This document shows, piece by piece, positions 35,418-43,963 of a stretch of 64,000 nucleotides of DNA. A program made the position numbers and the translations under genes. This DNA is from Haladaptatus caseinilyticus. GTDB lineage: Archaea > Halobacteriota > Halobacteria > Halobacteriales > Haladaptataceae. The first letter of the stretch is position 1, and every line of letters begins with the position of its first letter. Where the stretch lies: assembly GCF_026248685.1 (NCBI RefSeq), contig NZ_CP111036.1, positions 1-64,000 on the forward strand, read 5' to 3'. The notes beneath the pieces are model-generated. The model was given only the letters and a program-made list of their open reading frames with translations, did no database searches and had not been told where the DNA came from.

Positions 35418-38400
35418 ATGGCTAGTGATGAATCAGAGGTGTTCGGGGGTGGGGGCCCCGACGCTTCCCCCGACGGCATCCATCTCGCAGACGGGGCACC
35501 CGCCCGTGTCGCTCTCGGTACGTACACGTGGGAGGATTTCAAGGCGGAGTATTTCTACGAGAACGGGAGACCACCGACGAATTGGCGTGGGAAATCCCGT
35601 CCGTTTCCGGCCGAGGAATTTCTCGGGTTCGCCCCGGAAGAAACCACGTCACGCATCAGAACGGGGGCGAAACGCGCAACCGCACTTGGGACATATTTCG
35701 AGGCATTTCTCGTCCCGGAAGAAACGTCGGTTTCACTCGGCGAGTATCTCTGGGAGCATTTTCGCTACGAATATTACTACGACCCCGGCCGCGAGAAACC
35801 CCACGAAAAGCCCCGCGACGTGGACGGGAACGTCGTCGAATTCGACAAAGCGACGTGGCTCGGGTTCGAGGAGGACGAACTCCCGAAACGTCTCTTTCGG
35901 GGCGCGTTCGCCGGAAATCGCGGAAGCGAACGATTCGAGGCGTTTCTCGATCCAGCCACGACACCCGTCACGGTCGGCGAGTACCTCTGGGAGCATTTTC
36001 GCTACGAATACTACTACGACCCCGACCGCGAGAAACCCCACCAAAAACCACATGACGGGGATGGAAACGTCGTCGAGTTCGAGAAGGCAGAGTGGCTCGG
36101 ATTCGAGGAGGATGACCTACCGGATCGTCTCACCGAGGGTGCGGCCAAGGCGAGCGTCCTCCTCGGAATCGAAGACGAACGGACGCTCGATGTCCCCGAC
36201 GAGTTGGACGAGGACGCCTTTTTTTCGACCGTCGAGGGCCACACGACGGTCGTCAATCGCTACGACTTGGAGAAGGCGGTTGCCTTCCCGAAAAAGAGGC
36301 ACTTTCGCGAAGTAGACCGCTACTGGGTGAACAAACCCTTCTCGTTCGTCTGTATTTTTCACTCGGGGAAGGAAAACGAGACGAAATACTACCTCATCGA
36401 ACCGTATCGAACACCGATCGAAGACGACCTGCAAGCGTTTCTCACCGGCAAACTCCGGACCGCCATCAAATACGCGAGCGACGACGTGGTCGCGGAAACC
36501 GACGGGAAAGACCGTCAAACCGTCATCGAACGGGAAACCCTTCGATTGCTCTCGCGCTACGACCTCTACGTGCCCGGCGACGACGAAATAGCTGAAAGCC
36601 TCACGGCACTGCTGACCCGGTACGACAACGCTCGTGAAACGTGGAACCGGTACGGAGCCGAAACGCGAGCACAAACCGATACGGCGATTCGAACGCTTCG
36701 CGAGGAGACTGAACCGTACTTCGAACGGTTCCGGAAGGACGACCCAGCAGAATGTGGGGACGAACGGAGTACCAACGCGGATGAAACAACTGGGGAATCT
36801 GTGCCCGATTTCGACGACGGAGAACCGACGAAACCGGGCGACGATGGAACCGTCCCCGAGGAACCGGAATCGGACGAAATCGGGGATGGACCGTCAAACG
36901 AACGGGAATCCCAACCGTCATCCTCTACGCAAGGTCGTCTGAACGAGCTCGGAACGCGCTGGAAGGCCCTGCTCGAGAAACACGTCGGCAACGAAAGTGT
37001 ACGACGGGGAGTACGAACGCGAGTCGAAGAACTCATCGAGGAGCACGAGGCCGACGATGAGAACTGCGAACTCGATGGGATCATGGCACGTCCCGAACCG
37101 GCCTTGCTGGCGGAGGATTCCGATACCCTCTCCGAGTATCAGGTCGAAAAATTGCTGTACCTACTGAAGCGGGATTTCATCGGCTACGAGCGAATCGACG
37201 GCATCAAACACGACATCAACGTGGAGGATATCTCCTGTGACGGCTACAATTCCCCGGTGTTCGTCTACCACTCCGACTACGAACAGATAATCACGAACGT
37301 CCATCACGGGGAAAGCGAGTTGGACGACTTCGTCGTCAAGCTCGCACAGCGGTCGGGGAAAGGTATCAGTAAACGGCAGCCGCAGGTGGATGCGACGCTG
37401 CCCGATGGCTCCCGCGCCCAGTTGACCCTCGGCCGGGAGGTGTCCGACCACGGGACGAACTACACCATTCGTCAGTTCAAGGACGTGCCGTTCACGCCAC
37501 TCGACCTGATCAACTGGAACACCTTCTCGCTAGACGAAATGGCGTTTCTCTGGTTGGCCATCGAAAACCATCGGTCGCTTATCTTCGCAGGGGGTACCGC
37601 GTCCGGAAAAACGACCAGTCTGAATGCAGTGTCACTGTTCATTCCTAGCAACACGAAAATCGTCTCCATCGAGGACACCCGCGAGGTCGAACTCCCACAG
37701 CGAAACTGGATTGCGAGCGTCACTCGTCCCTCCTTCTCCGACGACGACAAGGGCGACGTGGACGAGTTCGATCTGCTCGAGGCTGCTCTCCGCCAGCGAC
37801 CCGACTACATCGTGATGGGGGAGATTCGGGGCGAAGAAGGTCGAACCCTCTTCCAAGTCATGTCCACCGGACACACGACCTACACGACTTTCCACGCGGA
37901 TACCGTCGGCGAGGTTCTCAAGCGATTCACCACGGAACCCATCAACGTATCGAAAACGCTGTTCACCGCGCTCGACCTCGTTTCCGTTCAGACACAGACA
38001 CGGGTCAAGGGAAGCAAAGTCAGGCGGACGAAGTCACTCACGGAAATAAATCACTACGATACCGAGAACGACGAGATCAACGTCAAGGACGTGTTCCAGT
38101 GGCGTGCGGAGACAGACGAACACGAACGTCTCACCGGGTCGAACACGCTGGAGGAGATCAAGTTCGACCGCGGGTGGAATCAGGACCAGCTCGAGACGGA
38201 ACTGCTCATGCGGCGAGCCATCCTCGCATATCTCCTCGATAACGGGCTGAACGAGTACACACAGGTGGCCGCGACGATTCAGGCGTTCATCAACGATCCG
38301 GACACTATCCTCGCACTGGTCGCAAACGAGACGCTCGAAGACAGTCTCGCCGATCTTCGCGAGATGGAAAGCGTCCTCATCGATATCGATCCGAAAAAGG

Positions 38401-38708
38401 AGGAGATGGTGCCACGACCCGACCCGAACGAGGAAATCGTCCAACTCTCGAAGGACATCCTCGCCGAGGCGGACGACCGACTGTTCGACCAGTATCGCGA
38501 TATGCACGTCACTGGAAGCGACCTCGCAGTCGCGTTAGTCGATACCGCGAACCCCACGGACGAACCGACTCGCGATCGCGCGTCCGGCGGGGTACCACAC
38601 ACTGGCGACGGGAGATCCGACATGGACGGCCATCACTTCGGCGAGTTCGAGGAAGCGACGTTCGCAGACGACGAACATTCTGAAAGCGCAGGGGAGGACG
38701 ACGAATGA
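35418..38708 (+). CDS. pilB3: Type IV pilus assembly ATPase (PilB3/TadA-like) with three tandem N-terminal modules
   Basis: Cytosolic hexameric motor that powers pilin assembly. The 1096-residue protein holds the secretion ATPase core in its C-terminal half: IFAGGTASGKTTSLNAV (Walker A near 725), VSIEDTREVELP (Asp box), YIVMGEIRGEEGRTLFQVMS (Walker B) and TGHTTYTTFHAD (His box). The N-terminal region is unusual: a module starting LGTYTWEDFKAEYFYENGRP is followed by two near-identical copies, LGEYLWEHFRYEYYYDPGRE and VGEYLWEHFRYEYYYDPDRE. These begin near residues 33, 107 and 186. An acidic linker (about 440-510) separates this part from the core. Start ATG 35418 follows AT-rich promoter DNA. 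It overlaps the next gene by four bases. Confidence 0.92.
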   Translation: MASDESEVFGGGGPDASPDGIHLADGAPARVALGTYTWEDFKAEYFYENGRPPTNWRGKSRPFPAEEFLGFAPEETTSRIRTGAKRATALGTYFEAFLVPEETSVSLGEYLWEHFRYEYYYDPGREKPHEKPRDVDGNVVEFDKATWLGFEEDELPKRLFRGAFAGNRGSERFEAFLDPATTPVTVGEYLWEHFRYEYYYDPDREKPHQKPHDGDGNVVEFEKAEWLGFEEDDLPDRLTEGAAKASVLLGIEDERTLDVPDELDEDAFFSTVEGHTTVVNRYDLEKAVAFPKKRHFREVDRYWVNKPFSFVCIFHSGKENETKYYLIEPYRTPIEDDLQAFLTGKLRTAIKYASDDVVAETDGKDRQTVIERETLRLLSRYDLYVPGDDEIAESLTALLTRYDNARETWNRYGAETRAQTDTAIRTLREETEPYFERFRKDDPAECGDERSTNADETTGESVPDFDDGEPTKPGDDGTVPEEPESDEIGDGPSNERESQPSSSTQGRLNELGTRWKALLEKHVGNESVRRGVRTRVEELIEEHEADDENCELDGIMARPEPALLAEDSDTLSEYQVEKLLYLLKRDFIGYERIDGIKHDINVEDISCDGYNSPVFVYHSDYEQIITNVHHGESELDDFVVKLAQRSGKGISKRQPQVDATLPDGSRAQLTLGREVSDHGTNYTIRQFKDVPFTPLDLINWNTFSLDEMAFLWLAIENHRSLIFAGGTASGKTTSLNAVSLFIPSNTKIVSIEDTREVELPQRNWIASVTRPSFSDDDKGDVDEFDLLEAALRQRPDYIVMGEIRGEEGRTLFQVMSTGHTTYTTFHADTVGEVLKRFTTEPINVSKTLFTALDLVSVQTQTRVKGSKVRRTKSLTEINHYDTENDEINVKDVFQWRAETDEHERLTGSNTLEEIKFDRGWNQDQLETELLMRRAILAYLLDNGLNEYTQVAATIQAFINDPDTILALVANETLEDSLADLREMESVLIDIDPKKEEMVPRPDPNEEIVQLSKDILAEADDRLFDQYRDMHVTGSDLAVALVDTANPTDEPTRDRASGGVPHTGDGRSDMDGHHFGEFEEATFADDEHSESAGEDDE
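35514..36125 (+). repeat. Three tandem copies of a pilus-ATPase N-terminal module
   Basis: Coding repeats inside the pilus ATPase gene with periods of about 74 and 79 codons, near 35514, 35736 and 35973. Copies 2 and 3 are very similar even at the DNA level (for example CTCTGGGAGCATTTTCGCTA in both), which points to recent duplication; copy 1 is more diverged. Confidence 0.85.
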
Positions 38709-40726
38709 GCCTCGGGACTGCGACCAGCAACAGCGGGACCAGTGCCGATAGACTCGCCGATGCCTTCTATCCGTTGTACGACCGTCTCTTCGACGAGAAC
38801 AGTGATTTCGCGGCAACCCTCGAAGAGAAACTCGCCGAAGCTCGAATGCCAGAAACCGCCGAGTTGTACGTCTCGCGCGGTCTCGCGGTCGGAACACTCG
38901 TCGGACTCGTGTTGTGGTTGGTCGGGCTCCTTCTCGGCTACCTGTTGGTCTCGGTCGGTTTCATCGGGGGCGGGACGTGGCTCGGTGTCCCTGTTTCGGG
39001 CGCGACGGCGGACGTGCTGAACGCATTGAAGATACCGACCCTGATTCTCGGTATTGGCGTCGTTCTCGGAACCGTCGGTTTCGCGGCCGGGTTCGGAACG
39101 GTCGTTGCCATTCCGTACAGCAGGGCGAGCGCGCGAAAGCGTGAGATCAACATGCTCCTGCCGGACGCCATCTCGTTCATGTATGCTCTCTCCATCGGCG
39201 GACTGAACCAACTGGAGATCTTGGAAGCGATGGCGAGAGCGGACGATACGTATGGCGAGGTGTCCCACGAGTTCCGGAGCATCGTTCAGGAGACGGAGTA
39301 CTTCGATACGGACTACCGAACTGCAATCCGAAAGCGCGCGCTCGAAACGCCCAGCAACGAGTTGGGGCAGTTTTTCACCGATATGCTATCCATCGTCAAC
39401 AGCGGCGGGAACATGACGCAGTTTTTGGACGACAAAAAGGACAAGCATATGCGGACGGCAAAACAGGAGCAGGAACTGACGCTCGAAACGCTGGAACTGT
39501 TCGGCGAGATGTACATGACTCTCTCGCTGTTTCCGCTCCTGCTCATCATCATCCTCGTCATCATGGGCATCATGGGGGAAGCGAAGCAGACCCTGCTCTA
39601 CGCCACGGTGTACGGGTTGATTCCGCTCATCGGCGTCGGGTTCCTCGTCCTCGTTTCGACCGTGAAGCAGGACGATCCCGGTAGTGGTTATCTCGAACCT
39701 GACAACGACGGTGATCAGTTGGAGACCGTCTCCGGCGCTGGACTGCTGCATCTCGGTCTCGTCGAGGAGTTCATCGGCGAGTTCTCGGTGTTCGACCGAA
39801 TCAAAAGTCGGGAAGGAACGCATACCACCATCGAACTGCTGCGGCGGCCACACTACTTTTTCCGCGATAATCCGCTGTACGTTCTCGGAATCACGATACC
39901 GGTGTCGATGGTGCTGGTCGCCAGCGCGGTGTGGACCGGTGCGGTTCCAGCATCCGTGGATGAATTCATTTCGAATCCAGTCTGGACGACGTTCGTCTCC
40001 GTCTACGTCCCGCTGTACGTGAACGGCGTTCCACTCGCCATCTTCCGCGAGTGGAACGTCCACTCCCGGCGGACTGTCGTTCGAAAGCTCTCCGACGACC
40101 TTCGAAAGCTATCGAGTGCGAACGACACCGGGTTGACGCTCCTCGAATCCATCAAAACCGTTGCGGACACGTCCTCCGGCAAGCTCTCGGATGAGTTCGA
40201 CCGAATTCACGCCAAGGTACAGTACGGCATGAGCATGAAAACGGCGTTCATCGAGTTCAACAACCGCTATCACCTGCCGCGACTCGCACGGACGGTGAAA
40301 CTCATCAGCAAGGCACAGGAGGCGTCGAGCCAGATTACTGCCGTCCTGACGACTGCGGCACAGACCAGCGAGAACCAGGACGACATCGCAAGAGAGCGGC
40401 GATCCCGCGCCAGAATGCAGGTCGTCATCATCATCATGACCTACCTTACCCTGCTCGCTGTAATGGCCATCTTGAAAACGCAGTTCATCGACGTGATGGC
40501 TGGACTCGCGGGACAAGCGTCGAACAAGGATTCGCCACAGGGAATGAGCTTCGGAAGTAGTATCGACACGACGATGCTGTCGATGCTCTTTTTCCACGCC
40601 GTAACGATACAAGCCATTCTCTCCGGATTCATCGCGGGCTACATCCGCGATGCCGACTTGCTCTCCGGCGTGAAATTCGCCGTCGTCCTTCCGACGATCG
40701 CCCTCGTCACGTTCACTTTCATCTAA
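38705..40726 (+). CDS. pilC3: Type IV pilus membrane platform (PilC3/TadC-like), two T2SF domains
   Basis: Integral membrane platform that partners the assembly ATPase. The 673-residue protein contains two T2SSF domains, about 130-310 (LPDAISFMYALSIGGLNQLE, then LGQFFTDMLSIVNSGGNMTQ) and about 455-600 (LRKLSSANDTGLTLLESIKT, then TAFIEFNNRYHLPRLARTVK), each with flanking transmembrane helices. Hydrophobic segments also occur near 60-85, 100-135, 265-310 and the C-terminus. Its ATG overlaps the ATPase stop by four bases (ATGA), so translation is coupled. The downstream pilin-like genes follow almost without gaps. Confidence 0.92.
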   Translation: MSLGTATSNSGTSADRLADAFYPLYDRLFDENSDFAATLEEKLAEARMPETAELYVSRGLAVGTLVGLVLWLVGLLLGYLLVSVGFIGGGTWLGVPVSGATADVLNALKIPTLILGIGVVLGTVGFAAGFGTVVAIPYSRASARKREINMLLPDAISFMYALSIGGLNQLEILEAMARADDTYGEVSHEFRSIVQETEYFDTDYRTAIRKRALETPSNELGQFFTDMLSIVNSGGNMTQFLDDKKDKHMRTAKQEQELTLETLELFGEMYMTLSLFPLLLIIILVIMGIMGEAKQTLLYATVYGLIPLIGVGFLVLVSTVKQDDPGSGYLEPDNDGDQLETVSGAGLLHLGLVEEFIGEFSVFDRIKSREGTHTTIELLRRPHYFFRDNPLYVLGITIPVSMVLVASAVWTGAVPASVDEFISNPVWTTFVSVYVPLYVNGVPLAIFREWNVHSRRTVVRKLSDDLRKLSSANDTGLTLLESIKTVADTSSGKLSDEFDRIHAKVQYGMSMKTAFIEFNNRYHLPRLARTVKLISKAQEASSQITAVLTTAAQTSENQDDIARERRSRARMQVVIIIMTYLTLLAVMAILKTQFIDVMAGLAGQASNKDSPQGMSFGSSIDTTMLSMLFFHAVTIQAILSGFIAGYIRDADLLSGVKFAVVLPTIALVTFTFI

Positions 40727-40728
40727 CT

Positions 40729-41178
40729 ATGCGAGCACAAACGAGCATCGACTTTTTGGTCGGAATGAGCGTCTTTCTGCTCACAGTAGCCTTCGTGTTC
40801 ATGGCGCTCCCGAACTCGTTCGTACCGTTCACCGGGGACGAGAGCGCCGAATTACTCAGTGTAGACCGGGTCGCTTCACATCTCTCTGACGGGACACTCG
40901 CCCGGCGCGGCCAACCGGGGATCCTGAACGAGACGTGCACCACGCAGTTTTTCGGTGCACCGGGAGCCTGCAATCCGTCGGACCTCAACGCCGCGCTCGG
41001 CGTGGGGTCACAGCAACGCGTGAACGTCACCATCGAGTCGAACGGCGCGATCCGAACGGTCGGTGGGGTCGAACTCAGTGCGGGGCCGTCGGTTCCAACG
41101 AGGGGTTCCGTCGTCGTTGCGACTCGACTCGTCGCTATCGACGGCGACGAACATACGTTGTACGTCAGGATGTGGTAA
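40729..41178 (+). CDS. Pilin-like protein 1 of the pilus operon
   Basis: 149 residues. The N-terminus MRAQTSIDFLVGMSVFLLTV has an Arg-Ala preceding a Gln and a long hydrophobic helix, a pattern like archaeal prepilin leaders though unusually short. The exterior part (about 30-149) contains a cysteine pair (ETCTTQ, GACNPS) and beta-rich segments. It belongs to a set of small haloarchaeal proteins of unknown function that regularly sit behind PilB/PilC genes. It starts two bases after the platform gene stop and is a probable minor pilin or pilus-associated subunit. Confidence 0.75.
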   Translation: MRAQTSIDFLVGMSVFLLTVAFVFMALPNSFVPFTGDESAELLSVDRVASHLSDGTLARRGQPGILNETCTTQFFGAPGACNPSDLNAALGVGSQQRVNVTIESNGAIRTVGGVELSAGPSVPTRGSVVVATRLVAIDGDEHTLYVRMW

Positions 41179-41179
41179 C

Positions 41180-41767
41180 ATGGATAGGGCACAAGCACAC
41201 ACGTTGGAGGCGTTTACCGCGGCGCTGTTGATAGTCAGTGCTATCATCTTCTCGCTCCAGGCGACGGCGGTGACGCCACTCACTGCGAGCACGTCGAATC
41301 AGCATATCGAGAATCAGGAGGAAGCGACGGCTGACGGATTGCTATCGGTTACGGCTGACGACGGCCGACTCCGCGAGGCCGTCCTGTACTGGAACGACAC
41401 CGGCAGGAAATTCGCCGGGTCAAACGACGATGGGATTCACGCGAACGGTGGTCCACCGAATGGCTTTGGCAGAACACTGAACGAGACGTTCGGCAACATC
41501 ACGTCTGGCGGTAGTCGAATCGCATACGACGTGTTCGTGGTCTACCGGATGCCAACCAACGAAACCCGGCGAAAGACGATGGTGTACATGGGTGCTCCCA
41601 GCGATAACGCCGTCGTTGCGACCCGCACCATCCCGCTGTTCGACGGTGACGAACTCACATCGCCCGGCGGTGGGACCGTCGGGGAATCGTTTTACGCACC
41701 GGACGCCGCGCCGAACGCGGCGCTATACAACGTCGTGGAGGTTAGGATCGTCGTATGGAGGATGTGA
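41180..41767 (+). CDS. Pilin-like protein 2 of the pilus operon
   Basis: 195 residues from the ATG at 41180, one base after the previous stop. The leader MDRAQAHTLEAFTAALLIVS puts Arg-Ala before Gln-Ala and a hydrophobic helix with a conserved Glu after the start, like the Glu+5 of pilins. The external part has several N-x-S/T sites (NDT, NET, NIT) and a glycine-rich middle, and ends in a beta segment, ALYNVVEVRIVVW. The family is known only as a haloarchaeal protein near pilus genes. Its stop overlaps the next ATG (TGATG). Confidence 0.75.
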   Translation: MDRAQAHTLEAFTAALLIVSAIIFSLQATAVTPLTASTSNQHIENQEEATADGLLSVTADDGRLREAVLYWNDTGRKFAGSNDDGIHANGGPPNGFGRTLNETFGNITSGGSRIAYDVFVVYRMPTNETRRKTMVYMGAPSDNAVVATRTIPLFDGDELTSPGGGTVGESFYAPDAAPNAALYNVVEVRIVVWRM

Positions 41768-42717
41768 TGTCGGTTCGTATACGAGGTACCGACCGCGGGC
41801 AACTCATCCTCGTGACGGGGCTTGCTATCGCGGCCATTCTGGTCGCACTCGTCCTTCTGCTCAACACGGTCATCTATACCGAAAACCTCGCCACCCGCGG
41901 CGCGGATGTCGGTGGTCATGACGTGGTCGAGTTCCGAAACCTCGCCACGGACGGAGTCGGGGCAGTTGTCGTTCACGAGAATCAGGCTAACCACTCGTCG
42001 CCGGGAGCCGTGACCACGAACGCTACGGACGGTATCCGTCGATATGCCGATCTATCGGAACGGTACTATCTCGAACGCGCTTCAGTGGTTGAAGTATCGA
42101 ACCTCACCGTTTCGACCGGGATGGCGTTACGCCATCGGAACGGAACGCGAACGTTCACCAGCAAAAGCGGGGCAAAAAACTGGACGCTGGCGACGAACAT
42201 CGGCGAGGGTCAACTCCGGCGATTCCAGTTCGAACTGGCACGGGAACCACTCGCATCGTCGCCGTCCCAGTCGTTCCGAATCGTCCTCGATGACGGCGAC
42301 GACGCGTGGCGTGCGTTCGTCTATCGGCAGGCGGGCGATATCGTCGTCGCCACGAACACGGATGCGGGTGGTTCACCGACCCCGGTTTGCTCGGCGACGA
42401 CCGCGAAAACCACGTTCTCACTTACCGACGAGACGTTTGCCGAGGAACCCTGTCCGATAGATTTCGCTGGTGGGCTGGACGACCCGTACTCGGTCGAATA
42501 CCGATACGGAAACGAGGCGAACGGGACCTACTCCGTCGTCGTGAACACGTCGGCCGGCGCGGGAGTGACCGCCACGAACTTCGTAACAGATGGCTCCAAT
42601 TCATCGCCATACACCAGCCACGCCGTCTACAGTGCGACGTTCGACAGCTACTTTCGGACGCCGAAACTGACCTACGCCGAGCGTATTCGGGTCGCCCCGG
42701 GTGAGCATGATGATTGA
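41767..42717 (+). CDS. Pilin-like protein 3 of the pilus operon
   Basis: 316 residues from ATG 41767; an ATG four codons upstream also fits. The leader RIRGTDRGQLILVTGLAIAA has an Arg-Gly before Gln and a hydrophobic stretch, AAILVALVLLLNTVIYTENL. The rest is a beta-rich external domain with potential glycosylation sequons (NHS, NAT, NLT) and two cysteines. I recall a haloarchaeal family of this type adjacent to pilus genes; its function is unknown. It is translationally coupled with its neighbours on both sides. Confidence 0.75.
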   Translation: MSVRIRGTDRGQLILVTGLAIAAILVALVLLLNTVIYTENLATRGADVGGHDVVEFRNLATDGVGAVVVHENQANHSSPGAVTTNATDGIRRYADLSERYYLERASVVEVSNLTVSTGMALRHRNGTRTFTSKSGAKNWTLATNIGEGQLRRFQFELAREPLASSPSQSFRIVLDDGDDAWRAFVYRQAGDIVVATNTDAGGSPTPVCSATTAKTTFSLTDETFAEEPCPIDFAGGLDDPYSVEYRYGNEANGTYSVVVNTSAGAGVTATNFVTDGSNSSPYTSHAVYSATFDSYFRTPKLTYAERIRVAPGEHDD

Positions 42718-43192
42718 CCCCGGACGAATGCGAGCGGTGATCGACCGTGATCGGACGGGAACGTCGATCGACTGCAATCGAGGTGTTTCGGTGACGGTGA
42801 ACTATGCTCTCAACCTTGTTGTCGCGACGGTGCTCATCGCGGGACTGTTGACTGCAACGGCCGGAATGGTCGAAGACCACCGGAGAGACGCGGCACGAAC
42901 GGAACTCCACGTCATCGGCCAGCGACTCTCGGCCGACACACAGACTGCCGACAGACTCGTTCAGGTGGGGGGTAAAACGGTTGTCGTCGAAACGTCGCTA
43001 CCCGAACGCGTTGCTGGGGTTTCCTATTCGGTAACCGTCGAACCCGACGCGTTCGTACTGAAAACAACTGGGCCACAGGTGACCGTGCGTGTCTCCTTTG
43101 CCACTGCCACGCCAGTCAAGGAAACGACGACTTCCGGTGGTTCGGTAACGATCGTCCGAACCGACGACGGCGAGTTGGAGGTGCGGGGATGA
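42701..43192 (+). CDS. Pilin-like protein 4 of the pilus operon
   Basis: 163 residues if the GTG at 42701 is used; ATG at 42707 or 42710 is also possible and all overlap the previous stop. Arg-Gly occurs in CNRGVSVTVNYALNLVVATV, followed by the helix LIAGLLTATAGMVEDHRRDA. The remaining part is beta-rich with no cysteines. The leader before the Arg-Gly is longer (about 28 residues) than in the sister proteins. Probable minor pilin or pilus-associated protein. The next gene overlaps its stop by four bases. Confidence 0.72.
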   Translation: MSMMIDPGRMRAVIDRDRTGTSIDCNRGVSVTVNYALNLVVATVLIAGLLTATAGMVEDHRRDAARTELHVIGQRLSADTQTADRLVQVGGKTVVVETSLPERVAGVSYSVTVEPDAFVLKTTGPQVTVRVSFATATPVKETTTSGGSVTIVRTDDGELEVRG

Positions 43193-43947
43193 ACGACCGC
43201 GCCGCGAGCGAAACCGTGGGATTCGTTCTCGCGTTCGTTCTCGTAACGGCGACGATCGGAGCGGTGTATGCGACGGGTATCGAGGGGCTTCACGACGCAC
43301 AACGATTCGAGCAAGTGAACAACGCGGAGCGTGCCTTCGACGTGCTCGCCGATAACGTCGCGGACGTGCACCGGGAGGGCGTGCCGAGTCGGGCGACCGA
43401 ACTCCGATTGGGGGGTGCGACGCTCGACTATCGCGATCCCGTGACGATTCGCGTGCAAGTGAACGAGACCGGTCCATCGACCAGAAACGCGACATACGTG
43501 ATGAACACCAACCCCCTCGTTTACTCGGGCGTCGAGGATAGCGAACTCGTCTACGTTGGCGGTGCGGTGTTTCGAAGTAGTAATGGAGGGAGCGTGATGC
43601 GCCGTGAACCGGGCTATGTGTTCGACGACGAGCGCGTTGTCATTCCGTTTCTCATCACTTATCCGCGCGGCGACACTGACAGTATTTCCGGGGATTCGAC
43701 CGTTCTGATCGTTGCATACCATCAATCTGCCGCCCTCGACGGTCAGTTCCGAACCGGTTCTACGGCGGACGTACGGACGAACGTAACTGTCGAGTCACCG
43801 CGGGCAGTGGCGTGGAAACGATATTTTGAGCGAAAGGGATTGACAGCGATAGACGGTGACGCGACCGACGGAAGCGTCACGTACCAATTAGTCACCGATC
43901 GGGTCGTCGTCCCCGAAACAGTGGTCGAGTTCGAACTGAAGCGATAG
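43189..43947 (+). CDS. Pilin-like protein 5 of the pilus operon
   Basis: 252 residues. The leader MNDRAASETVGFVLAFVLVT contains Arg-Ala then Ala-Ser-Glu-Thr-Val-Gly, very close to that of the large convergent gene. A helix continues as ATIGAVYATGIEGLHDAQRF, and an external domain of about 210 residues with some N-x-T sites (NET, NAT, NVT) follows. It overlaps the previous gene by four bases (ATGA) and ends the plus-strand operon. I see no lectin or adhesin motif. Confidence 0.75.
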   Translation: MNDRAASETVGFVLAFVLVTATIGAVYATGIEGLHDAQRFEQVNNAERAFDVLADNVADVHREGVPSRATELRLGGATLDYRDPVTIRVQVNETGPSTRNATYVMNTNPLVYSGVEDSELVYVGGAVFRSSNGGSVMRREPGYVFDDERVVIPFLITYPRGDTDSISGDSTVLIVAYHQSAALDGQFRTGSTADVRTNVTVESPRAVAWKRYFERKGLTAIDGDATDGSVTYQLVTDRVVVPETVVEFELKR

Positions 43948-43963
43948 TCGAACTGCGTCTCCT

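Noticed and set aside
35401-36315. A 304-codon Ser/Arg-rich plus-strand frame overlapping the pilus ATPase start.
   Set aside because: It reads another frame of the ATPase N-terminal repeats; it has no motif, while the ATPase frame has tandem modules and a good promoter.
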